Assembly (NCBI GenBank): GCA_021776115.1
Contig: JAJFGN010000026.1
Coordinates: forward strand, 34,437-98,436
Length of the DNA stretch: 64,000 nt
Reading direction: 5' to 3'
From: Kiloniellaceae bacterium
GTDB taxonomy: Bacteria; Pseudomonadota; Alphaproteobacteria; Kiloniellales; J153
The position numbers were made by a program, and so were the translations under genes. Positions 43,906 through 51,283 of the stretch are shown here, piece by piece. The notes below the pieces were generated by a model. That model saw only the letters and a list, made by a program, of their open reading frames with translations, was not told where the DNA came from and did not search any database. Within the stretch, counting starts at the first letter, position 1; the number at the start of each line of letters is the position of its first letter.

Positions 43906-44002
43906 GCCGGGGATACTTCGGTTCGGCGTCGAGGGCCTTTAGCAGAGGCCGGACTATGCCATAGTCGGAGCGGGTCACGGTGACAACGGCGATACGCTTC
44001 AT
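43862..44002 (-). pseudogene. 5' remnant of a second legG/neuC-type epimerase gene
   Basis: A 46-codon frame encodes MKRIAVVTVTRSDYG then IVRPLLKALDAEPKY. It aligns by eye with the start of the intact LegG-like protein at 46449 (both share I-x-V-x-T-x-x-RSD[FY]G, PL, AL and A[DE]). After about residue 34 the similarity ends and the frame stops at 43862, inside the antisense 3' end of legF. It starts 12 bases after the stop of the FemAB-like gene on the same strand, so it was probably the second gene of that operon. Confidence 0.7.
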
Positions 44003-44014
44003 GACCGCATCCGG

Positions 44015-45094
44015 TTAGGCCGCCGCGCCAATTTTTTGGCCGATCCGGTAGAACTGGAGATAGGCGGGCCGTTTTTCTCCTCGGAACTGGTCGAGCCAGA
44101 GAGAGACCAAGTCCTCATAGGCGGCGAGATCGAATACCTGCTTGCCGAACCACATGTCTTCCCGGCGCTGGGAGAAGCGCGCCTTGAAACGGAATAGGGT
44201 GTCTTCGGGCTCCGGGCCACGCCCGCCGCCCAGGTGAAATGTCTTGAGACCCTGTCCAATCGCCCAGCGCGCGGCCTCGTGGATTAGAAGGTTGTTCGGC
44301 GCCAGGTGCCGGTGGGACGGCATGCTGCCGGCGAGATGGTAATGCAGCGTATCGCCTTGGACCAGAAACAGGGCCCCGGCAACGTCGGTGTTGCTCGCCG
44401 AGACCATGAACAGACGAAGACGGGAGCCGAGGCCTTCGCTCAGCTTCAAATAATGATCCTCGGAGAAATAATACGAGGGATCGGCTTCCAGCCCGCGCAT
44501 GGTTTCCTCGTAGATGGCGCGGAACGCCGGGATCGCCTCCCGGACCGGGCGTTGTTCGCATATAAGGCCGTTCTTCATGGCCTTGCGGATGCTGTTGCGG
44601 TGCACACCGGCGTATCCTTGCCACAAGGCATCTTCGCCCGCGGCCAGGTCGATCGCGACGGTCTGCCGGTCCCGCCAGGTTTCGCATCCCGGTGCGGCGA
44701 CGTCATGATTTTTGAGCAGGGGATTGAAGCGCGTGAATTCGCAGACCACATGGCGTTCGGCGCACCATTCGCCATAGCCGCACCAGGCCTCGGCTAGAAA
44801 ATCCGGATCGGCAGTGCTAGCCAAGGGGCCGCTATAGCCATAGATCGTTTCCGCGTCGCACAGGCCTTCCGGCGCCGGCGCGCCGCCGACCCGATCGATC
44901 GGACGTAGCAGAGTGGGATGGAACAGCACCTCGCCGCCGATCTCCGCTATATAGGCATGGGCGCACGCCTTGGTGTCCGCCTCGTAGGCTCGGTGGTAAG
45001 CGGGCAGGTGATAGATGTCGTACCGCCCGAGCTTTTCGAGGCAGGTCATCCATTGGTCGTGTTGCGTGGCTGAGATGACCGTCCACATATCCAA
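44015..45094 (-). CDS. FemAB/GNAT-type acyltransferase, possible LegH equivalent
   Basis: 359 residues. A two-lobe FemAB-like fold: IDLAAGEDALWQGYAGVHRNSIRKA is the typical FemAB-type opening of the second lobe, then MVSASNTDVAGALFLVQGDTLHYHLAGS and LLIHEAARWAIGQGLKTFHLGGG (in part). The family transfers acyl or aminoacyl groups to amino sugars or peptides. The pathway around it lacks an obvious LegH acetyltransferase, so it may acylate the 4-amino group; this is inference. It is minus-strand, opposite to the leg genes. Confidence 0.7.
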   Translation of the reverse strand: MDMWTVISATQHDQWMTCLEKLGRYDIYHLPAYHRAYEADTKACAHAYIAEIGGEVLFHPTLLRPIDRVGGAPAPEGLCDAETIYGYSGPLASTADPDFLAEAWCGYGEWCAERHVVCEFTRFNPLLKNHDVAAPGCETWRDRQTVAIDLAAGEDALWQGYAGVHRNSIRKAMKNGLICEQRPVREAIPAFRAIYEETMRGLEADPSYYFSEDHYLKLSEGLGSRLRLFMVSASNTDVAGALFLVQGDTLHYHLAGSMPSHRHLAPNNLLIHEAARWAIGQGLKTFHLGGGRGPEPEDTLFRFKARFSQRREDMWFGKQVFDLAAYEDLVSLWLDQFRGEKRPAYLQFYRIGQKIGAAA

Positions 45095-45234
45095 GTTCGC
45101 TTAGGGCCCCGGCGATCCTTATAGGTTTATTAATCTGAACAAAAGATAAACGGGCGACGAAGTGAGGGAAATTGAAATCGCGGGAAAGCTTAGCGTTCGT
45201 CATCTCGCCTTGATCCATTCGGCCGAATGCAAGC

Positions 45235-46452
45235 ATGCCCATGATGGAAGATATGAATCGCCGGATATTTTCTACTGTGGTTGGTGGCGAGTTACCGCTT
45301 TCGCCCAAGGAGGCGCGGGCATGGCTCGACGGTTCAGACGGCGAAAAAAAACAAAAAAAAGCCATCGAAGATGTTTGCCGGTGGTTCGGCGGCGAAGCAG
45401 ACCGGACACTCTGGCTTCGTTACGGACGCTCGGCCTTTGGAGTGGCGCTCGATTTGTCAGAGGGCTTCCGGGGAGGCTTTCGCGATGCACCCATCGCGCT
45501 GCCACCCTATATATGCAAGGAGGTTATTTTCAAAGCCCAGTCGCACAGCCCATCACTGATGTTTTATGATTTGTGCGAAAATCTGGCTCCCAACGCCAAC
45601 GATCTCATGGATATTGCGCGTCAAGCCAGCGCCGTCCTGACATGCGCGTATTTCGGCTCCAAGTCCTTGGATGAGCATCTTGCGGATATCGGGCCCCGCC
45701 TTCGAAAGCTCCCCAACAATCCCTGGATCATCGAAGACCGGGCAATGGCGCTCCCGGAACAGGTCAAGATATCGAACAGCGCCAAGCGATGCGACTTCAT
45801 GATTTTCAGTCTACGTAAAAGTTATCCTGTCCCCGACGGCGCGGCCTTGGTCGCCTGCTCGGATCGCGCGTTGGAAGCCATGTCGCGGTGGCGGACGACG
45901 GCGCTCGAAACGAAAGACGGCGACTCCGCTCGATGCGTTCGCGAAAAGGTACTAGCCAAGGTGAGGCGCCATGACTGGTTGAATTCGGGGCGTCTCGTGG
46001 ACGACCCCGCCGCCAACGGGTTACGGGAAAGCATCGCCAGCGAAGCTTTCATCGACGATTTGAACGCAGACAACAGTACCGACTCTCTTGGTGGCTCGGC
46101 GGCCTCGGCGGCTTACTTCATGAGCAGGGACAAGGCGACAGACCGGCGGACTGTTCACGCCCGCGCCCAGTCTATTGTCGAGGGCCTTCGCGGCGACCCT
46201 TCAGTGAAAGCCCCCCTGAAGGATTGTACGGGCATCGCCGTGCCCGTATTGCTTCACGACCGCGACAAATTTACAAAGGAGGCCCGATCCCAGGGGCTTT
46301 TTTTGCCGGTTCATTGGCCCAAGGAAAACGAAATCCCCGACAGGACCGAGACGCGGCGCTGGTACGAAGAGGAAGTTGGCATTCCCACCCTCGCAACCAG
46401 CTCGCCCAGAGATATCGACTTTATGATTGAACGTTTACGGGCACGTCGATGA
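45235..46452 (+). CDS. DegT-family aminotransferase-like protein, degenerate
   Basis: 405 residues. Fold landmarks of DegT/DnrJ/EryC1: LRYGRSAFGVAL, IALPPYICKEVI, AVLTCAYFG, WIIEDRAMAL and FSLRKSYPVPDGAALV, where Lys could be the PLP lysine. Overall it is divergent from LegC. Codons 37-41 hold an A8-C-A8 run (45344-45360), unusual in this GC-rich region. Base use is less GC-rich than in legB-legF, hinting at transfer. The start is uncertain between 45235 and 45253. It overlaps legG by four bases, so it may act on a related sugar. Confidence 0.7.
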   Translation: MPMMEDMNRRIFSTVVGGELPLSPKEARAWLDGSDGEKKQKKAIEDVCRWFGGEADRTLWLRYGRSAFGVALDLSEGFRGGFRDAPIALPPYICKEVIFKAQSHSPSLMFYDLCENLAPNANDLMDIARQASAVLTCAYFGSKSLDEHLADIGPRLRKLPNNPWIIEDRAMALPEQVKISNSAKRCDFMIFSLRKSYPVPDGAALVACSDRALEAMSRWRTTALETKDGDSARCVREKVLAKVRRHDWLNSGRLVDDPAANGLRESIASEAFIDDLNADNSTDSLGGSAASAAYFMSRDKATDRRTVHARAQSIVEGLRGDPSVKAPLKDCTGIAVPVLLHDRDKFTKEARSQGLFLPVHWPKENEIPDRTETRRWYEEEVGIPTLATSSPRDIDFMIERLRARR

Positions 46453-47657
46453 GTAACGCCAAGCGCTTCATCGGCGTCGCCACTTCGGCAAGGTCGGATT
46501 TCGGTTTGCTGACGCCGCTCATAGAGGCACTGCTAGCGGATTCGGACTTCGCGGTAAAAGTCTTCGCCACCGGGATGCACTTTTCCAAACAACACGGCAA
46601 CACCATCGATGAAATTCGCGATAAGGGTCTTGCCGATCGCCTGGTGGAAATCCCGTGTTTCCCCGAGCAAGACACACCGGAGGCCCTTGCGGAAAGTATG
46701 GCCGCGGAGCTTTCCGGTTTTGGTCGGGCTTTTGCGACTGAAAAGCCCGACATTCTAGTCATTTTGGGGGATCGATATGACATCCTGCCGGCGGCAGTTG
46801 CCGCTTTGAACTTCAATATACCGATTGCGCATATTTCGGGCGGTGAAATAACGGAAGGAGTCATAGATGACACCGTTCGTCACGCCATAACCAAAATGAG
46901 CCACCTTCATTTCCCCAACCATGAAGAATACAAGCAACGCCTCCTTCAATTGGGGGAGGAGCCCTGGCGGATTACGGTTTGCGGCGAACCCGGCCTGGAC
47001 GATATCGATCGCCTGCCCTTCAAGACACGCGCCGATATATATGACGAACTGGGATTTGCGGAAGACCGCCCTCTTACAGCTTTCACCTTTCATCCCGAAA
47101 CACTGAACCCGGCCGGTAGCGCTGACGCAATCGCGACAATTCTGGATGCCGCCATCAAAGTCGACAGTCAGATTATTTTCACCTATCCCAATGCCGACGC
47201 CGGCTCGCAACCGATTATCGACGCCATAAGGAAATTTTGTGCCGACCGCGAGGATTGCCGGTTTCATGCGTCCCTGGGGCGGGTTCGTTATTACAACCTT
47301 TTGAAGTACGCCGATTGCATGGTGGGAAATTCATCCAGCGGCATTGTCGAAGCGGCGTCTTTCAATCTTCCCGTGGTCAACATCGGTGATCGCCAGAAAG
47401 GACGTTTGAGCTCCAATAACGTTATTTCCGTTCCCTTGAATGCGGACGCCATCGCAAAGGCTTGGATGAGTGCCCTCAGCGGCGATTTCCGCCAAAGCCT
47501 TGCCAACCTTGAGAACCCGTTCAGCAACGGAAAAGCGGTGGAAAGTATCCTTTCCGTCCTGAAATCGACGCCGCTCGATAAGACCCTAATCACCAAGCGG
47601 TTTATCGATACTCGCCCTGCGAACGCCGGCACAGAAACGCAGTTAATTGGCGGTTAA
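46449..47657 (+). CDS. legG: UDP/GDP-sugar hydrolysing 2-epimerase (NeuC/LegG type)
   Basis: 402 residues. NeuC family: the start GVATSARSDFGLLTPLIEAL, LVILGDRYDILPAAVAAL, HISGGEITEGVIDDTVRHAI and MVGNSSSGIVEAASF. It removes the nucleotide and inverts C2 to give the hexose precursor that LegI condenses with phosphoenolpyruvate. Its start overlaps the DegT-like gene stop (ATGA). A truncated paralog lies at 43862-44002. Confidence 0.88.
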   Translation: MSNAKRFIGVATSARSDFGLLTPLIEALLADSDFAVKVFATGMHFSKQHGNTIDEIRDKGLADRLVEIPCFPEQDTPEALAESMAAELSGFGRAFATEKPDILVILGDRYDILPAAVAALNFNIPIAHISGGEITEGVIDDTVRHAITKMSHLHFPNHEEYKQRLLQLGEEPWRITVCGEPGLDDIDRLPFKTRADIYDELGFAEDRPLTAFTFHPETLNPAGSADAIATILDAAIKVDSQIIFTYPNADAGSQPIIDAIRKFCADREDCRFHASLGRVRYYNLLKYADCMVGNSSSGIVEAASFNLPVVNIGDRQKGRLSSNNVISVPLNADAIAKAWMSALSGDFRQSLANLENPFSNGKAVESILSVLKSTPLDKTLITKRFIDTRPANAGTETQLIGG

Positions 47658-47746
47658 CAAGTCTCTGCCAACCTATCGGGTCAATTGGCGGGGTGAGGAC
47701 TCGTGGCGCGCGAGCCTCCCGCGCGATAACACCCGCGGAGACCTTG

Positions 47747-49444
47747 ATGCCCCACAGTCCGAATATTTTCTTTGTTAACCCGCCGACCCTGCCGCTCGAA
47801 TGTCTCGAATCCGGGAAGGCGGCCGACGATAATCTCAGCCCTCCGATCGGCGTTCTCTACCTGTCGTCGTACATAAAGAAACATGCGCCGGTTGGCACTG
47901 TTGGGATCATCGACTACTCGCTGCATTTGCTGGATTACCAACGCTGCGGCGGTCTTGACGGCTATATCCTAGATGTGGCCAAGCGCGCCGTATCGGTGAA
48001 GCCCGACATCCTCGCCTTCTCCATGATGTTTTCTTCCTCCCACCGCTTTCAAAAGCGGGCGCTTGAACTTCTGCACGAGTTGTGGCCCGAGGCGATCACC
48101 ATTGCCGGCGGCAACCATGCCACCAACAACGTTCCGGTGCTGCTGGAAGACACGCCGCTGGATTATGTCGCCCGCGGTGAGGCGGAGTTCGCCTTTGCTG
48201 AATTCGTAAGCCAGGTCGCTGCTGGACAGCTGCCTGACGTCACCGGCATCTTCTCGCGAGAAAAGTTCAAAGCGGCCAATGGGAAGGCTGTGGAACTATG
48301 TGAGATGCCTCAAGATCTCGATGCGCTCGGTTTCCAGGACTGGGACCTCATCGACATGGAGACCTATGTGAGTGGCATACGGTCGCGCAAGCGCCGTATG
48401 GGCGATTCAACAGAGAAGCGCACGGCCAGCATTTTTACTAGCCGCGGTTGCCCTTTCCGCTGCACCTTCTGCGCCTCCCACACCGTTCACGGCCGCAAGA
48501 TGCGCTATCACTCGACGGAGTATGTGCTCGAGGAGATGCGCATTCTGCACGAACGCTACGGCATCAACCTTTACATCCCGGAGGACGACCTATTTACGGT
48601 CAATAAGGCGCGCATCGTGCCTTTGCTCAATGCGATCACGGGGTTGAATATACCGGGGATGGAAATGCAGTTCCCCAACGCGCTGTCGGTCAACACTCTC
48701 GACGAGGAGGTGCTCGATGCGCTGATCGACGCCGGCATGCGGATCTGTACCTTGGCCGTCGAATCGGGCTCTCAGTATGTTCAGGTCAATGTCATCAAGA
48801 AGCGCGCTAACCTCGATAGAGCCAAAATGTTGGTACAATACCTGAAGAGCAAGGACATCTTCGTGCGCTGCTATTTCATCCTCGGTTTTCCCGGCGAAAC
48901 CAAGGACCAGATGCAGGAGACCATCGACTTCGGCCGGGCTCTTGGCGCCGATTGGATCGCCATATTCGCGGCTGTGCCCTTGCCGGGTACCGAGATGTTC
49001 CATCAGTTCAGAGAGATGGGCGTGATCGAGGATGAGGAATCGGCATGGTCGACTCTGTACACCCAGCGTATCTTCGACACACCGGAAATCTCGGCCGACG
49101 AGCTGAACGAGCTCATCTACCGCGCAAATCTCGATATCAACTTCGTCAACAATCCGAATCTAAGCGACGGCCGCTATGAACGGGCGATCGAGCTGTTCGA
49201 AGACGTGGTCTTGAAGTTTCCCTTCCATGTCGTCGGTCACAGTTGCGTCTTGATGTGCTTGGAGGCTTTGGGTCGCCACGCCGAAGCATCGGCGCGCCGC
49301 CAGCATATAGCACATCTGGTTGAAACCGACGAACGCGCCCGTGAAATGTATCAGAAGTACCCCGACTTCATGCCGGATTTCGACCCTGCGGCACGGGGAC
49401 AAGCTGCCGAGATTGTTGAAGACAGAATAATGCAGTATCAGTGA
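47747..49444 (+). CDS. B12-binding radical SAM enzyme
   Basis: 565 residues. The N-terminal half (1-200) is a cobalamin-binding fold: NPPTLPLE, PPIGVLYLSSYI, IAGGNHATNNVPVL and DYVARGEAEFAF. The radical SAM core follows with the cluster motif C235-x3-C239-x2-C242 (RGCPFRCTFCASH). The C-terminal 130 residues look helical and TPR-like. The family often methylates or rearranges unreactive carbons. The ATG at 47747 has GGAGA upstream. It ends 16 bases before the convergent methyltransferase. Its substrate is unknown; the glycan cluster suggests a sugar or flagellin. Confidence 0.85.
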   Translation: MPHSPNIFFVNPPTLPLECLESGKAADDNLSPPIGVLYLSSYIKKHAPVGTVGIIDYSLHLLDYQRCGGLDGYILDVAKRAVSVKPDILAFSMMFSSSHRFQKRALELLHELWPEAITIAGGNHATNNVPVLLEDTPLDYVARGEAEFAFAEFVSQVAAGQLPDVTGIFSREKFKAANGKAVELCEMPQDLDALGFQDWDLIDMETYVSGIRSRKRRMGDSTEKRTASIFTSRGCPFRCTFCASHTVHGRKMRYHSTEYVLEEMRILHERYGINLYIPEDDLFTVNKARIVPLLNAITGLNIPGMEMQFPNALSVNTLDEEVLDALIDAGMRICTLAVESGSQYVQVNVIKKRANLDRAKMLVQYLKSKDIFVRCYFILGFPGETKDQMQETIDFGRALGADWIAIFAAVPLPGTEMFHQFREMGVIEDEESAWSTLYTQRIFDTPEISADELNELIYRANLDINFVNNPNLSDGRYERAIELFEDVVLKFPFHVVGHSCVLMCLEALGRHAEASARRQHIAHLVETDERAREMYQKYPDFMPDFDPAARGQAAEIVEDRIMQYQ

Positions 49445-49460
49445 CGGCGTGGCCGGGGTG

Positions 49461-50153
49461 TTATTTCGTCGCTGTGACAAGCCACTCCTGAACCGTCCAG
49501 TGCTCGTTCAAATCGCTGCGCTTGACCCAATCTAGGCTCAATTCGGCAAAGGTGGAGAACCGCTCGCGAAGTTCGGTTTCGCTGAAGAAGTGCACGTGAC
49601 CGAAGCCGGCGCAGGGGCCGTCCTCGGGGTCGCGCATGGTTCCGGGTTCGATCTCGGTCTTGGCGGCGTATCCCGTGGTTTCCCTACCGAACATCTTCGC
49701 GAAGAACACGCCGCCCGGCTTCAGTACGCGGTGCGCTTCGCTCAGCGCGTCCGCGATGACGTCGCAGCAGTTCATCGAGATGGATTCGATGTCGATCACG
49801 GCATCGAAGAATCCACCAGACCAGGGTAAGTGGGCGAAATTGCCGGCCTGCAGATCCGCTTTGCGTTCCGGGCCGATCAAGCCTTCCGCATTCAGCCGCT
49901 CTCGCGCCTGGTGGATCGCCGTGGGTGAGCCGTCGATACCGGCGATGTCATAACCTTCACGCGCCAAATACCAAAGGTTCGCGCCCGGTCCGCAACCGAT
50001 ATCGAGCACCCGGATGGTGTTCTTGTCGGCCACCGCCGCGTAGCGCCGACCCATGAAGCGGACCAACTCCTCCGGTGGATAGCGGCCCCAGGCCCTCTGG
50101 ACGAAGACCTCGTCCCAGCCCTTTAGGTGGCTCTCGATTTGGTCATAAGGCAC
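49461..50153 (-). CDS. class I SAM-dependent methyltransferase
   Basis: 230 residues. The SAM motif I is VLDIGCGPGANLWYLA, with IDGSPTAIHQARERL and DAVIDIESISMNCCD downstream; ubiE/Methyltransf_11-like. It starts at a GTG with AGGAG eight bases upstream. It follows legI by 35 bases on the same strand, so it may methylate a flagellin-bound sugar or another group in this cluster. Substrate unknown. Confidence 0.85.
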   Translation of the reverse strand: MPYDQIESHLKGWDEVFVQRAWGRYPPEELVRFMGRRYAAVADKNTIRVLDIGCGPGANLWYLAREGYDIAGIDGSPTAIHQARERLNAEGLIGPERKADLQAGNFAHLPWSGGFFDAVIDIESISMNCCDVIADALSEAHRVLKPGGVFFAKMFGRETTGYAAKTEIEPGTMRDPEDGPCAGFGHVHFFSETELRERFSTFAELSLDWVKRSDLNEHWTVQEWLVTATK

Positions 50154-50188
50154 GTTGAAAACTCCTGGCCTCTGGAGGGATGGGGGCC

Positions 50189-51259
50189 CTATGCGAAGTC
50201 CACCGGCCGCAACATGGCCCCGGCCGCAAGATCGCGCGCGGCGCGGCGCCCGACCACGGTCTCGATCTCGTTGGGCGGGATGCCGCCCGCGGGCCTCAGC
50301 GCAATCAGATCGTCCAGGGCAATATTCTGGCCGCCGCGCAGGGCCGTGCGCAGGAACAGGCTGCGCCGGGCGACCTCGCGCGTATTGTTTTCGGAGGGTC
50401 GCGGGGCCTTGACGCCGTCTCCCAGGGCGGCCTCGACCTTGCGGATGCCGACGACAAGGGCGCGAAGCTCGAGTGGATCGAGCGAGGCCTTATGATCCGG
50501 GCCCGGCAGCGTCTTGTCCAAGGTGAAATGTTTCTCGATCACCGCGGCGCCCCGTGCCACGGCGCCCAGCGCGATCTCTATTCCGGCCGAGTGGTCGGAA
50601 AGGCCGATCGGCACGCCGAAAGCATCGCGCAGGGTATCCATGGCGCGCAGGTTGGTGTCCTCCGGCGCCGCTGGATAGTTCGAGACGCAGTGCAGGATCG
50701 CAAGCGCGGGGCAGCGGGCCTGGGTCAAGACCGCCACCGCCCCTTCAACTTCTTCCATGTAAGCCATGCCGGTCGACAGGATCGCCGGCAAGCCCAGGCT
50801 CCCGATATGGCGGATCAAGGGCAGGTTGGTGATCTCGCCTGAGGGAATCTTGAAGGCCGGCATGCCGAGGCTGTGCAACAGCTCGACGCTCGGATGATCG
50901 AACGGTGTGGATAGAAAGACGATGCCGTGTTGGTCGCAAAGGGCCTTGAGTTCGGCGAACTGCGTGTCGCTCAGTTCCAGGGCGCGCACCATCTCCAGCT
51001 GACTTTCGCCGGGCGCCGTAGTGGCTTGCTGATAGGAGGCCTTGGGCGCCGTCGTCGAGACGACTTGATCTGCCTTGAAGGTTTGGAACTTGACCGCGTC
51101 CGCGCCGGCCGCGACCGCTGCCTCGATCAAGCGCGCGGCCAAATCGGCGTCGCCATTATGGTTGACGCCAGCCTCTGCAATCACGAAGCAGTGTCCTTCG
51201 CCGATACGCACGTCGCCGATATCGAATGTGCTGGGTTGCCCCGTACCTTGATTAGCCAT
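50189..51259 (-). CDS. legI: nonulosonate synthase (LegI/NeuB type)
   Basis: 356 residues. A TIM-barrel NeuB domain (FVIAEAGVNHNGDADLA, AVKFQTFKADQVVS, STPFDHPSVELL, KIPSGEITNLPLIRHIG, SDHSAGIEIALGAVARGAAVIEKHFT in part) and a C-terminal SAF/antifreeze domain (SLFLRTALRGGQNIALDDLI in part). It condenses the epimerised hexose with phosphoenolpyruvate. Which nine-carbon acid it makes is inferred from LegB/LegC/LegF/LegG nearby. It is 24 bases after the OGT-like gene. Confidence 0.9.
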   Translation of the reverse strand: MANQGTGQPSTFDIGDVRIGEGHCFVIAEAGVNHNGDADLAARLIEAAVAAGADAVKFQTFKADQVVSTTAPKASYQQATTAPGESQLEMVRALELSDTQFAELKALCDQHGIVFLSTPFDHPSVELLHSLGMPAFKIPSGEITNLPLIRHIGSLGLPAILSTGMAYMEEVEGAVAVLTQARCPALAILHCVSNYPAAPEDTNLRAMDTLRDAFGVPIGLSDHSAGIEIALGAVARGAAVIEKHFTLDKTLPGPDHKASLDPLELRALVVGIRKVEAALGDGVKAPRPSENNTREVARRSLFLRTALRGGQNIALDDLIALRPAGGIPPNEIETVVGRRAARDLAAGAMLRPVDFA

Positions 51260-51283
51260 GTCGATCCGATCGTTCCTGTCTGA

